A DNA stretch of 64,000 nt, from the NCBI GenBank assembly GCA_025449115.1, contig JAHLKC010000108.1:62001-126000 (forward strand). The letters run 5' to 3'. Position numbers and translations under genes: made by a program. Below, in pieces: positions 1 through 13,365 of this stretch. A model generated the notes under the pieces. The model ran no database searches, was not told the DNA's origin, and saw only the letters and a program-made list of their open reading frames with translations. How positions within the stretch are numbered: the stretch's first letter is position 1; the number at the start of each line of letters is the position of its first letter. The DNA comes from Chytridium lagenaria. Taxonomy: Eukaryota > Chytridiomycota > Chytridiomycetes > Chytridiales > Chytridiaceae.

Positions 1-144
1 AACAAGAACTAGAAATGGGACTATTGAGAACGTTTGAAAAAATAAATAAAGATGTATTTTCGCGCCAGTAATTCTAGTCTACGCAGTCAGGGGGAGGTAA
101 GCCACCCAAAAGTATTCTTTCTTAACAATAAAATAAAATGGCCA

Positions 145-2458
145 TTAAACAGGCCCAGATCTCTCTCTCCGCTCCTGTAGCGCCAAATCCCTATAATACT
201 TGATCAATTTGCTTGGGACAGATCCCACCCCTCTCCGATGATACCTTCCCAGCCTCCTATCGAGGTACTCATTCCCAGCCTCTCCAGACACCCTCACAGC
301 GTCATTCATAGAAAGCTGTGGTCCATCGTCGTCAGAATCATCAATAGTGATGGATGAGGTGGACCCGCCTCGAGAAAGTGCAGGGTTTGATGTGGATGGT
401 TCTGTGTCAAAGGGGTTGAGTGAGAGTCGTGGTTTGAAGCAAATCTCCATGAGACGGTGACAGTCGATCATGCGAGGTGGAATGGATTTGACGACTTTCC
501 AGGCTTCTGTTGGGTCCCGGCATGCGAGGACTTGGTCTTCGTGGATTTTGATGAGAGTAAGGGTGACCCTCATTAAAACTTTTTCTCCTTGGAAGAAAAA
601 GTTGTCCCACACGCGAAGAACAGTTTCGATTGGAAGCACGTTAACAAAAAGGGTCATGAACCATGATCTAATGTGTTGTTTAAGAATGATTTGAAGGGAG
701 ATTGGAAAGAGAGAGGAAGATACGAGATTGATAAGATTGTAAAACTTACGTTGTCACCATACTAAGTGGAGGCATGTTGCCACTTCCTCGCGTCTTCGAT
801 CTTGCACGACGACTCACCGATGCTCCCGTTCTACGCACACTCCCTCCTCCTCCGGTACTAGAAGGCTCGGGGCAATATCATTTTCCAAGTTTCCGACCCA
901 CTTTGCCACCCTCGATACCCCAAACCTCACACCCTTCTCTCCCAGAAGCCAATTCCACAGTACCTCCTGAGCAATCTGAGCACCCTCCAAAGAAGCCCCA
1001 TAGGTTTCCAAAGGAAGAAGACGTTCAACAATAGCAACAAGAAGGAAAAAGGTCCGTTCTTCCACTTTCAACGCGGTTTCTTCATCCCCTGCTCCAAACG
1101 CCATACCGCCTTCCGATGTTGCACCAGAGACACCGTTAGACCCAGAAGTTCTTGCGTCAACGAGGAGTAATAATCCTGCGATAAAGTTCAAGCTTTGGCA
1201 GTATCCAATACGGTACGTGCATGACCGAGGGGGTGCACGGGTTTCATCAGGGTGCGGCCAAGAGTAATAGGAAAAGGCGATAAGGACCCTACGTAGGGAT
1301 CGGATGAAGGGGTTGTTTGGTTTAGGCGAGGATGCGGAACGGACGGATTCAGGTCGGGAAGGGGGTTGCGCTGGGTCTACGCTGGGGAGGTGGCTAAATG
1401 AGCCGTCGGGTCGAAGATAATAGGGGTAGGGTTGAAGTGAATATTTTCAGGGAACGTGCGGTGAAGATCTTTTGTAAGAGTCTTAGTCAGAAATCGATGA
1501 TTAAACATAAAATAAAAGACAGCAAGACTACGATCAACTAACCTCTTTCAATGATCTCAATGAATTCCAGTAGCTTATTTGTCTCCCGCGTATATCCCTG
1601 GCTGCGGTCTTGCTCTTCGCGGTAAACGAGCATGGTAAAGAGTCCTGGGTTTTCTTCCATGTCTCTCTGAGCTCCCGAGTAATATAGCCAGCACTAAATT
1701 GAAAGTACAATTAGACAGAAGTTTATCTACAAAACCCAACCCTTGTTCGAAGCTCATGGGGGATTCCTTTCCGAATATATCGTTTCACTGTCGACAAAAA
1801 TATGAAGCCAAGCGTCAAAAAGGTTAGAACATAATCCTGACTCGCGTATCATTGACTAATGAAAGACTACATACGCTTATCACCTCCAATAGCCTTTTGA
1901 GGAAGTTGTCCAGCATTCTTTCTCAAGAGTGACTCCCACTTTGCCCGTCGTCGCTCGCAAACACCCGCATAGTAGATGTTGAACGCATCCTGGTCTTCCT
2001 TTGACACAAACTCAAAAGATCGTTTAAATCCATACCGATCTCTACAGCCCCAAGTCAGCTTCATTAAAAAAAAGTACCCTGTACCTCACAACAGGGCCTA
2101 GATCCACCTTCCTTTTCCTCACCGGGGAAAAAGTACAAGACGGCGACGAAGCAATAGATCGAGTCTCGGATGGACTCCGCACAATATCCAGACCAGCTGG
2201 AGATGAGATGGTTCTCGCTCGACCTCGTTGGGCGTCTTCTTGAGCAATCACTTTCTCCAAGGCCATCATCCCTGCGTCTTGACAATCTCTTGGTATATCC
2301 TTCAAACTTTGTTAAAACTTGCACTCACTCTGATCATGATCACTTAAGCGAAACGAACTCATCATACGGGCGACGGATGTGCTTACTGTAACCCTCGCCT
2401 CCAGACCAGCTCTGTTTTGACTTTGACCCTCAAAACTTGACAAAGTTAGTCCTTTCAT
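145..2458 (-). CDS. TBC domain Rab GTPase-activating protein
   Basis: A multi-exon gene reads from an ATG at 2458 to a TAA at 145. TBC domains stimulate GTP hydrolysis by Rab GTPases in membrane traffic. Seen on the minus strand in order: a Ser/Arg-rich N-terminus (2305-2100); a block with DRYGFKRSFEF (about 2040-1900); WLYYSGAQRDMEENPGLF (about 1690-1640), the TBC start; KDLHRTFPENIHF (about 1475-1435), carrying the arginine finger; RIGYCQSLNFIAGLLLLV (about 1215-1165), carrying the glutamine finger YCQ; and LPIETVLRVWDNFFFQGEKV (about 637-575). Both catalytic fingers are present, so the protein is probably an active GAP. The C-terminus is a Ser/Asp-rich tail. One intron (about 2085-2043) is only 43 nt and restores the VVRDRYGF frame. 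The exact Rab substrate cannot be told. The first exon and some splice sites are inferred. Confidence 0.85.
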
Positions 2459-5400
2459 TGGTCTCTTTCGAAGCGATTCTGATCAAGTTGGAGTTAACGA
2501 TTTCTGGTCAAGCCATACGATGAAGGTGTGACTGGAAAGTTACTTAACGCAACTCGCTTTTAAATACGGTAACTCGCTTAGTTTCCTCTAGCGCCTACTG
2601 GTGGTGCTTTTTGTCTTCCTCGATGATGATCTCGATGCCACTTACTTTATGCCGCCCAGCCTTCTGCACCACCACGCGACTCGCCTGCCTGCACATAATT
2701 TATGTAAGTATATATACAATTAAGGAGTTTTGGGGATATCTACTCATTTACTAAGTTCCGTGAAAGAAGCAACGATAACAAAGTAATGAATATATATTCT
2801 CTGTTGACGTATCTTATCCCACATCTTTTTTCTGACATTTGTCTGCAACACTTGTATAAATATTCCATGCATTACTATACGAAATACATCGGTTTTTCTC
2901 TCATTTCATTCCATCATTCTCAAGCGGTAGACTTTGATCGTGGATGCAACGATAAATAAGTGCCATCAAGAGAAGTAGCGTGCACCACTCCAATCCACTT
3001 TTTTCTGAAACACGCAGAGATTCGTCTGATATGTAACGTAGGCCGCAATTGCTTTTGGGCCAAAGGTATTCATTGTAGCAAGCACGTGCATGCAGCTCTG
3101 CTTGGTGGTTTTTTTGTTTTTTTGTTTTAGTTCATTGAGACAGCAGCTTTACTTCCTTTCCCACGGGACTTTAGCTTTCCTTCGCACCAGCCTGTCTTTT
3201 TTATCGATCACCTATATCTGGGCTCTCTAACCACGACAGCGGCTTCTGGACACCGCTATTTATTGCGTTGCACCGACTTTTTCAGTACTAAATGATCTGT
3301 TCAATTGCGCCTCTCTTAAAGTATTCTTCGTTCTACCAGATATCTCTCTTGATAGTGCCTATCGTGCATGTATGGACGGGTGCAATTTTTGCACCGCCTT
3401 TTAACTCGGCAAACGAGCGCTCTCTTGCCACTTACTTTTACGGGAGCTTCTTTACAACCTTTTCCAAGCGAGCCTCTAGGCTATTGGAGTCCTTTTCATT
3501 AAAGCCTTTTTTCCGCTCGGACCCGGTTTTTGATCCACGATGCGAGCATGCTGGCAACGAGATCGAGATCCGACCGCATTAAAATACCAAAATATAGAAG
3601 CTTGATCTATAAAGCGCACGTTCCCAAGTTGGTTTTGCCTTCCCTCGCGTTATAAATGGAGTATTACGTACTAATAAGTATTAGGTACTTTTATGGACAA
3701 GAAATGAAAGAGCTTTGGTAAAGATGGCGCACAGTATGGATTAAGTCGAATGGGATTTAGCGCAATGAAGACGCCGGATAGGTAAAACAGTACGATAAGG
3801 GGTTGATAGAAAGATGTTACGGAAGAATACGCGAAAACACTTTACTTCCATTTGACGCGCTATGTTTATTTGTGAATATGCGTGCATGGTACACGGCAGT
3901 TACATTAAATAAAATGTATCTTCGACCTTACAATTTTTTTTTTTGACTAATATCTACCTCCAGCGTCGGTGGCGGAAGGAAAGGCTGGGGATTCAGCATT
4001 GGGAATTATTTTGGTCAAAATTAATGAAGACAACTTGGTTAAATAAAACTGGTGACATAAAATAGTTAAAAGCAGATCATGACGGACACCTACGCGGATT
4101 ACATACGTATCGACTTTGATCCCTTCAAGACCTTATTACATGCAGTAAAACGTCTTGCATGATGGACGTGGGGGATGTAGAAGTCATTGCGTGAAAAGAC
4201 TTTTATACAATTCTCATGCTCCGTGAGAGTGGTTACTATCATGCTGTAAAGGATTTAATCACATGGAATTAAAGTTAAAATTTTGCCATGGGCCAATCGA
4301 CCGAGCCTTCGGACATTAGACGTCACACGAAAGTTCAGAACTGATCTCGTGTGGACAATGGGTGGTACAAGGAGAACCCTAAAGCGGAATGACGGAGCTG
4401 TTCCGTCATCCATCGATTTGACGTTCACCTCTGGTGGCGTTCCTTTAGGATGGACGGATTCCATTGAGTAGAAAAAGCAAGATGGAAAATCAGGTCTGCA
4501 TGTTTGAAATGCCTATACGCCTTTGTCTATCGTTTGGAGCAATTTCAAGATGCAGGCAACCGTTATTTCAATGCGGTGAATCTATCTTTACGCGAGCCCT
4601 CCCTCTACTGTCATTGTTCCGATATCAATAGGAAAATTAGTCCTTGCGTCTCTCCTTCTATCGAGAAAGAAAAATGAAAAGTTAAAAACACCTCAACCCC
4701 AGCCCCAAGCCCCACACGTCCTCATTCTTTTTTTTCCTTCAAAGATCTGACAATTGAAGTTGTTTTCTTTTTGTTATTTATTCCCATTTTCAGCCGTCTT
4801 TTTTTATTAATCTAAAAAGGTTGTGCCTTCCGAAGGAACGATAAGAGTAAAACAGACGTTGGTTGGATCCAGCGAGTACCGATTCTCATTCCACTTTTCA
4901 CCTCATACTCGCAAAACGATTTATCAACCTTCATCCCTCTTGCTGATCATACGATCCTAGCTTCAACCAGGCCGTCTGTTTACTCTCCAATCTTGCAAAT
5001 TGCAGTCCATCTTACATTCATATTCTTATCGTGCCTTTGAGTTGTTTCACCCTCATAAACCCCTCCCTTTATCAAACTCATTTGTTGAAACACAACAGTC
5101 TCCTTCTTTCGTTCTCTTTTATATTTATCCTCATTTTACTTCTTCACCCCGTTTCCAATCGACCCGACGGTAGCGGTAGCGATCATTGATTATCAGGTAA
5201 GAGCCATCATCTCCATTCCCCCTATGGTCTTAGGTCATGTTATCCTGATTCACTCCCATGACGATTTCTCTCTTAAATTACTTCGCATATCTCGAGAGGA
5301 TGAAGTACTGGATAACCTTGTGGGTCATATTAGGGGAAATCATCATGCATATACCGATGGATCACCAACAAATAACACTGGGAAACAAAGTGTGGAACCG

Positions 5401-6302
5401 AGCTCTGAAAGCGCCGGCTTTGTTTAGTTTCTTTCACATGGGAATTATAAAGAAGGGTTGCTTTTGCTTGGACGTTGTACCCTCGTCATCGAAGATGACG
5501 GAATGGGCTTCACATTCTAATGAGTCTCTGAAAGAAATTACACCAGATATGGGAGGGCTACCAAAAAAAAAAAAAAAAAAAAAATATGGAAAAATTGCTT
5601 GTCCTTCTGATCGGACACTCCTGATGCTTGCTGCCTCAGCCTGGTATGGACCCCTGGTCGTTTCTCACAACTCTGAAGGAACGGCCTTAGACCGTGGGGT
5701 GGTTAGGCTTGTTTTCGTGTTATTTACCTCCAAGCATTTCAGATCAAAAAACCACTATCACTCTCTATCCTGGTTATCGCCTCTTTTTTTTTTTTTTTCT
5801 TCTCGTATCCATAATTGGTTTCTTTTCAGCTGCTTGGGCTGAAAGAAGGCTCTCCTCGCAAACAACACCCAGGTCTTCATTCATTTCTATTCTTTCTTTA
5901 CATCCCCGCCCTTCCCCCCCCCCCCCACCCCACACATCTCAAGAGCACAAGGGTGTTGTTGAAGGTATTCCTCAAAAGCACCATTCTCTTTGATACTCCC
6001 TCAGAAAACCTTTCGTGTTTTAGACTGTGATTGCCGTTGTCCTCGGCGCAGTAGAACCGACGGAGCTGCCCGATACATAGCTGTGCTCACACTCTCTATT
6101 TGTTCGATAGATCACTATTGTCTACAACGGACCTTGAAGCGTGGGCCATATTGTATTATATCTGAGGTACTCACGACAAGCGTGTCTATCTGATTAGCTT
6201 GCTTCTCGGTGAGTCTCGACATCGCTTAGATCCGAATCTGTTTAATCAATGAATGCACGCTAACGCCGACCCAAATTCTACCAGCCCTCTACTTACTTAA
6301 AC
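2459..6302. other. gene-poor spacer and glucan synthase 5' region
   Basis: There is no supportable gene in this stretch; reading frames are short and lack family motifs. It contains T- and A-rich runs (for example 5563-5583 and 5787-5800) and a C-run near 5917-5926. A GTAAGA donor-like site near 5196 and a GTGAGT-like site near 6209 could belong to a spliced 5' UTR of the downstream glucan synthase, but nothing in the sequence proves this. Confidence 0.45.
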
Positions 6303-9300
6303 ATGTCCCACCCCAACGCACCTCGGGTGGTGGACTCTGATGACGAAGATGCCCCACGGACCAACCCGCCTGTTTCCGACTACCTCGGCATATACGATGA
6401 CGGCTGGAAGCGGCAGCCAGACTCCTCCTCCCCGCATAGACGTCAACCCTACCTCCCCAGCTTGAAGAAGGCCTTTGAAGCTTATGATGAGAAAAAAAAC
6501 CATGATGATGGAGGAAGGCTCACCTGTGAGTGAGAGTGATGCGGGTAGTTTTATCGTTCCGAACATGGACACGGATGCTGAGACAGAGGTGGACGAAGAG
6601 ATCCCGGATTTTGATGATATTTTTGCGGATCTGTCGTTAAAGTTTGGGTGAGTTGTTCATCCTATTGTCTTTGTTTTTCACTCTTTATTTGAAAGCATGC
6701 TTTGTTTTTATTTGTATTTTGAAAAGGAATATTTGTTTGAAAAGGCTTAACTAAATTTCTGAATAGCTTCCAAGACGGAGTCATTCAAAACGTCCGTGAA
6801 TACTTTACCGCCCAAGTCACTTCCCGCGCATCCCGTCTCAACGTATCCAACGCCAAAGCCATCCGCTCCCTCCATAATGACTACATTTCTGGTCGCCACT
6901 CAAACTATCGCAAGTGGGCCTTGTCTGACAATGTCCGTGGGCAGGGCCACGACGATGTTGATGGTGCCAGTCTTGGAGGTGTTAGTGGTAAGGAGGCGAG
7001 TAGGAAGATCGCAGAAAGGGCTTGGAGGAGGAGGTATCGCCATATGAGCCTTTGGGTGAGTGCTTTGCTTTCCATTTCTGTGGTTCTTTCCTTACCCCTG
7101 GTTCTCTCAACTGTCTGATCATTCGGACACATAATTTTGTGCAATGTACTTCTCCTGGTGTAACCGTTGTGACAATTCTGTGCGTTGCTGACAATTCTGT
7201 TTTCGATAGGATAAAACCCACCAGCTGTCGCTCTACATTTGTCTTATGCATGAGGCTGGAAACATTCGGTTGATTCCAGAGTTGATTTGTTTCTTGTTCA
7301 AGGTACATAATTTATCTTTTTATCATTGTATTTTTAACCGTAAGTGTCCTGATCAACGTCGTCCACTGTTGTAGACTGCAGACGACTATTGCGAGTCAGA
7401 CCTTCCTGAGGGCGTGCGTCTCAGTCCCAAAGGTGCCTACCTTAACGAGATCATTAAGCCCATCTACAACTTCCACCGCTCTCAGCTCTACCGCATTGGC
7501 CTGATGGACCCACCAAGCTCATCCGTCGTGAGGCTGATCATTCGCGCACGGTTGGGTATGATGATATCAACGAAACCTTCTGGGACCTTGCGAACATGAG
7601 GAGAATTGTGTTAAAGGATCAGAGGGGCAGGTTGTTGGATGTTCCGGCGCAGAGGAGGTGGGAGGAGTTGAAGAATGTAGACTGGAACAAGAGTTTGAAC
7701 AAAACTTACTATGAGAGGCGTACATTCATGAATCACCTTTTGGTAAACTTTTCCAGGATTTGGATGCTGGTGAGAAATTCATACTTTTACCTCTCTTTAT
7801 GTTAAATGGCGAACGCGGGTTGCTAATACAGCATTATTTTAGCTTATTGGCTCCTTCTACTGCTTTGTGATGTCGGTGCTTGTCCCATCGATGTGGAAGT
7901 ACCGTCACCGCAACGCTACTGACGCTGATGTACCCAGCCACCCTTCGCTGGACAGTTGTTTGCGCCGGTGGTGGTATCGCTGCACTCATTGGTCTCCTGG
8001 CATCCATGTCCGAAGGTTTTACCTCCCCCGCACCTCCCCGCAACGTGGGCATTGTAACCCAGCGTTCGTTCATCTACCTGATTGCTTTCATCGTCTGTGT
8101 GGCTCCCATGTCCCATCTTCTCTTTTTCGGCCATGAGTCGTTCCAGGCGCGTATCCTCACCGCTGTTACTGTTCTTGTGAACCTTGCGGTGTTGTTGATG
8201 ACGGTTGTGATTCCTCCTGCTGATTTGAGCGCTGCCGGCAAAGTATACAACATTGAGTTTACGGCTAGTTTCACTGGAATGGCGAGAAGGCAGAGGGCTA
8301 TCAGTGTTGGGCTTTGGGTTTTGCTGTTTGTGTCAAAGTTTGTCGAAAGTTACCTTGTCATCTTTTTGCCCGTCCGCGAGGCTGTGGATGCTATCTTTGG
8401 ATTGAACGTTGGCACTTGTAGGGGAGGCTATGTGATTATGTGTGCCTTCTTAAAGTGGACGACCTTGGGAGTGTTTGTGTTTTTGTTGGGCATGTTCTAC
8501 TTTTTGGATACTTATGTCTGGTGGTTGGGTGAGTTCGTGTTGATATTGAGTAATTATTTTGCGATGCTAATGCTGGGGAAATTTTAGTTTGGACGGCTGT
8601 CCTTCAATTCTCCATGTCGTCTTTCCGAGTATTCAAGCTCCTCAGCTGGGAGAAGGTTTTCCCTACTCTTCCCGACAAGGTTTTCCCCCGTCTCTTTGCT
8701 GTAAAGCACATGCCCGTCACTGCCAACCCTCGCAGCGTCTTTGCTCAGATGTGGAACGCAGTCATTGATAACCTCAAGGAAGACCACCATTTGAACATTG
8801 AGCAGACCGAGAAGCTTCGTTTCGGAGAAGTCGATGTGCCCAAGGTTATGATGCAGCAGCAGATCTCGCAGATGTCTGTGCGTGGACCTGGATCTCAGGC
8901 CATTATGGGAAGCCCTATGGTCAACGGAACCAACATGGCCAGAACCTCAAGCTACTCGTCCATGAACTTGACCGACTCGTCCACCCCTGTTCCCGCTGAT
9001 GGTGATGTCTCTCCTACCGCTGGCATGCGTCCTGGGAGCATTGGATCCCAGCAGATGATGAACGGTGACGTTCGTCTCTCTATGGTCGGCAGCAACGGTA
9101 TCCCCGCTCCTAGTGAGTCTTTCCAGATGAGCTGGGCGGCTGGACCTGGATCTGCGATTCACTCTGCTGCTACTGGGATGAACCCGCAGATGTACACGCC
9201 CTCGTCTTCGCCCATGTCGAGCGTGCTTCCGTTCTTTGGAGGTGGTGCGTCGAGTGATGGAAAGGTTTACACGGACCCGCCATACTTGGTGCAGTTGAAG

Positions 9301-12300
9301 AATGGAGCAACAAAGATTAAGTTCTTTGAGGGAGATTCGGAGGCGGAACGGAGGTTGAAGTTTATGGCACACACGCTGTGAGTTTTATTTGTTGAGTGTT
9401 GGGCCGTTACATATTGCTGACTGACTTTTTGTTTTCCTTAGTGATATGGAGTTCCCTGAGCCTTCCAGGATTGAGAACACTCCTTCGTTTACAGTTCTGA
9501 TCCCTCACGTGAGTCCTTACCTATTACCTCAAACGTTACTTGGTTTGTCTGACATTTATCCCTTTTGTTTAGTACAACGAAAAGATTATCATGGGTTTCG
9601 ATGAGATCACCTCGCGCGATGGGACCTCTGCGTACTCCATCTTGAAGTACCTTCAGGCCTTGCACCCGCAGGAGTGGGCCAACTTTATTGAGGAGGCCAA
9701 GGAGTTTATTCCGGATGAGGCTGACCCTGAGCCGCCCACACCAGGACGTTTGTGTCTGGTGAGTTGTCTGCTGAATTGCTAAGTAAATGCTTTTGCTGAC
9801 GCGTTTTTTCTTTAGCTGTGTCCAACATGGAGGTGGACCCCGATGTTCCCAGCAGTTTCCCCCAAGAGTTGATCCTCAAGACTCGTATCTGGGCGTCCCG
9901 TCGTTCGCAGTCTCTTTTCCGTACCATCTCTGGTCATCACAAGTACCACGAAGCTCTCTCTCTCCTTTATGCTCTCGAGAACGCTGACGACTCGCCCGCT
10001 TCACGCCCGAGAACCGTCAACGCGAAATTAACCGCGTCGTGTCTGAAAAGTTCCGCATCGTTGTCTCTATGCAACGTTACGCTGAGTTTACTGAGCAGGA
10101 GAAGGATGATGCTAGGATTGTGTTGAGCATGTTCCCTGGAGTCAACATTGTGTACCCGCAGCGTTTCAAGACTGAGGATGGTGGCGAGAGGGTTTACTCT
10201 AACTTGATTGACGGGTACTGTGATTTGGATGAAAATGGCGAGTTTGTGCCGAGGATTACGTGGAATTGCCTGGGTGGCCGATTTTGGGAGATGGAAAGGG
10301 TTGTAACCAGAATCACGGGTGAGTTTGCTTTCTATTTTATGATAAGTGATAAGAAGTGGTGTTGGAGCGAAGGCTGATATTTTTTTTTCTTCAACAGTGT
10401 GTTCTACTGCCGCGGTGAGTTCATGGAGGCCATTGACGCCAACCAAGATCACTACTTTGAGGAATGTCTGAAAGTCCGATCACTCCTTGCCGAATTCAAC
10501 AACCCGGACCCCAAGGAAGCTCCCGTTGGTCTTGTTGGATTACGTGAACACATTTTCTCCACGGTGTTGGAGCTGTTGCTGATATGTCTGCGACTACTGA
10601 GACTACGCTTGTGAGCTTGAACCAACCGATTCTAAACAAGCTTGGAGCTAGGTTGCATTATGGACATCCTGATTTTTGGAACTTGTGTTATGCGCTGCCG
10701 AGAGGTGGTGTGTCTAAGGCGCAGAGGGGTTTGCACTTGAACGAAGATATTTATGTGAGTAACTTTTTGTTTCGTGAAAGTCAATTGGAAACGTTTCTAA
10801 TCTTTTTGTTATTTTAGGCTGGTATGATGGTGTTTATGCGCGGTGGAGTCAACAAACACGCCGAGTACATGCAGGTTGGCAAGGGCAAGGATTTGGGTAT
10901 CAACTCTGTCATGGGATACTTTTCCAAGCTTGCCATGGGTATGTCTGAGCAGATTTTGTCGCGTGAGCAGTACAGAATTGGCACGGCGCTCCCCTTGGAC
11001 CGTGTCTTGACCTTCTTCTTTGCCAACCCCGGTTTCGTCATTTCCAACGTTCTCGCCATGGTGTCTCTCCAGACGTTTATTCTGTTCCTCGTTTGTATTG
11101 CGGCGTTGAGCAACAACTTGATTCCTTGCCCCAACTGGGATAAGCTTGGTGATGGAACGTTCAACGAGACTCAAGTCAGGCTGTTCCCTGCTACCCCTAA
11201 CTGCGCCACGTTGACTCCGGTTTACGACTGGGAGAAGATGATTGTGTTGACTTTCATTCCTGTGTTCTTCGTTATTCTGATTCCCGTGCTTATGCACACG
11301 GCATTGGAGCGAGGAGCGGCATCCATTTGAGGTACCTTCGTCAGCTTGCCAGTGTTTCTGTCGTCTTCTCTATCTTTGCTACGCAAGTATGGGCACGATC
11401 CTTCTTGAACACGGCTGCATACGGACAGGCTCGACACGTTGTCACTGGACGTGCTATTGAAGTTGTCCGACGACCTTTCACGTTCTTGTTTACCAACTAC
11501 AAGGAATTGGCGCTTGCTATCGGGTTGCTTTGATGGGTGGGTTGCTTTATGCGACCTGCTCTGTTGGAGCCAATGCTCATTGATTTTCTTCTGGGTTTCC
11601 GTGCCGCCGTTGGTTGTTGCGCCATTCTTCTACAACCCGCATCAATTCAGGTTCCAAGACTTTATGATGGATTATTTGGAGACTTTGGGTTGGTTCGGAA
11701 GGGGTGCCAAGAGGAGTGAAGATCCCAAGGCTGATTCTTGGGTGGCTTACCACCGTAGGATTAGGGCTCAGATTACTGGTAACAGGCGGCCGCCGCATGG
11801 AACTAAGAATCGCACCGCTGGGTCTGACCATCGTAGGCGAGCAGGGAGGATGACCATCTGGTTAAGAGAAATTGCCATTCCTGTTATGCTTGCTGCAGGT
11901 GCGGCGCTTGTGTATGGTGTTGGAAGTGGAGGAGGAATGTTGAAGGTTGGGCAGATTGGTGCGGCCGCTGCTGCACCGATTGTGTTGAATGGAGTCTTTT
12001 TGGGGGTGATGGGAGTCATCACGTTAATTTTAGGCCCGCTTTTGGGGCTTGCTACGGGCAATGGCATTGCACCTATTACGGCCAACCTTGCGAGGATTTG
12101 GGCAGTGATTGTGTTTGCTGGTGTCATTGCTGGATGTTGGGTTGTTTCCGCATGGACGTTTTCGACGGCCTTGCTTGGGTTGTTGACGTTCTCGCTGGTG
12201 CACAGAGCAATTATTCGATTGATGGTTTTACTGCTGCCGAGAGAGATGGACACAAATGATGCGAATCTTGCTTGGTGGGATGGCAGGTGGTGGAAGATTG

Positions 12301-12637
12301 GAGCGAGGATGTTTTACGTCCCTGTTCGCGAGTTCTTCTGCAAAACCATTGAGATGTGTGCATGGCCGATGGATTTGTTCCAAGCACACTTGATCTTGTT
12401 CTTGTTGTTCCCGGCCACGCTTGTCAAGTATATCGATGATGGCATAGTTTGCTTGTTATGTGGGCATACACGAGGTTTGAAGTTAACTACACAAGGGAGG
12501 AGAGACGTAAACGCAGGCGGCGTATCGGGGTTGCCCTTGTGCTGTTCTTGGGGCTTCTTCTTGTCTTCTTGGGGGTGTTGTTTGGACCGATTGTGGTGAC
12601 TTTGCCAAAGATTAAGATTGGATCCTTCATTCAGTGA
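6303..12637 (+). CDS. FKS1: 1,3-beta-glucan synthase catalytic subunit (FKS family)
   Basis: This is the integral plasma-membrane enzyme that polymerises UDP-glucose into the 1,3-beta-glucan of the cell wall. The start ATG at 6303 opens an acidic, hydrophilic N-terminus. Next come the FKS1 domain 1 ([19 protein letters not shown], about 7226-7282, and [10 protein letters not shown] near 7557), the first membrane block (about 7850-8600), the cytosolic GT48 core ([17 protein letters not shown] near 9886; [20 protein letters not shown] near 10431; LHYGHPDFW near 10655; [18 protein letters not shown] near 10700) and the C-terminal membrane block to GSFIQ at 12637. Introns are short, for example 6650-6765. 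The frame breaks at least eight times by about one base: near 6491 (an A8 run), 7503, 9995, 10268, 10560, 11320, 11525-11580 and 12445. The protein stays alignable throughout, so errors are likelier than decay. It is convergent with the S41 gene. The echinocandin hot-spot regions are atypical (see findings). Confidence 0.93.
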
Positions 12638-13365
12638 TGAATTATTGTTTTTTTATTCTATTCCTTGTTTTTTCCCGCTGAGAGCATAACTTGGTATTTA
12701 AGATGATATTTGGTTTTGATGAGCATACTCTACTTTTACACCCCTTCTTTTTCCTTTTCACTGAGATTCTGTTAGCTTTTTTCCTGTTTATTGTTCTAAA
12801 CCATTTTTCGTTTCTCTGTCTGGATTGCACTGTTCGCTGTCTTTTTCCTTTTTCCGTGGCTCCATTTTCTTTTACCACTTTTTTTAATAACTTTTTCTCT
12901 CTCTTTTCTGCTGTGCTTTTTTTTATTATTGAAAGCTTTTTGCTGTATGAGCGTATGATATTTTTATGGACCAATATGATTGTTTTGAAAAAACCTTTGC
13001 GAAACTGTTCTATTGTGAAGGTGTGTGAAGGTGTGTTTATAACCACGTATGCGTGTATTCTCCACGGGAACGCCCGCATATTATACGAAATGCGTGATGG
13101 AGAATGATGGAGAACACTTAACACTTTAAACTTTGTTTTAAAAATGCTTGAGAGGTGAAGACTGGACAGAGTTAAACCATCGTACGCTTTTTAAAAAAAT
13201 CATAATCTTATATACAGCAAGGTGTGTTGATAATAAAAATAAGAGAGCAGAACAAGGTGAAAACCCTGAGAATAAAAAATATAATAATTGTGCTTTAAAA
13301 AAAGATAAAAATGTGTAGAATAGATACATGAAAAAAAAAAAAAAAAAAAAAAAAAAAAGCACCAT
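12638..13365. other. convergent intergenic region
   Basis: This is the 3' spacer between two convergent genes. It is T-rich on the left and has an A-run of about 28 bases at 13331-13358, next to the S41 stop codon. I see no gene. Both 3' UTRs and poly(A) signals probably lie here. Confidence 0.5.

Noticed and set aside
5258..5842. 194-codon open frame upstream of the glucan synthase
   Set aside because: It crosses an A-run (a Lys run) and has no family motif; overlapping frames are similar, so coding is not supported.
12691..13107. Open frames rich in Phe and Leu in the convergent spacer
   Set aside because: T-rich 3' UTR-like DNA gives Phe/Leu runs by chance; there are no domain features or splice signals.
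13331..13358. Long A-run suggesting a processed retrocopy
   Set aside because: The neighbouring S41 gene has introns and its own upstream region; the run is a simple homopolymer in 3' sequence.
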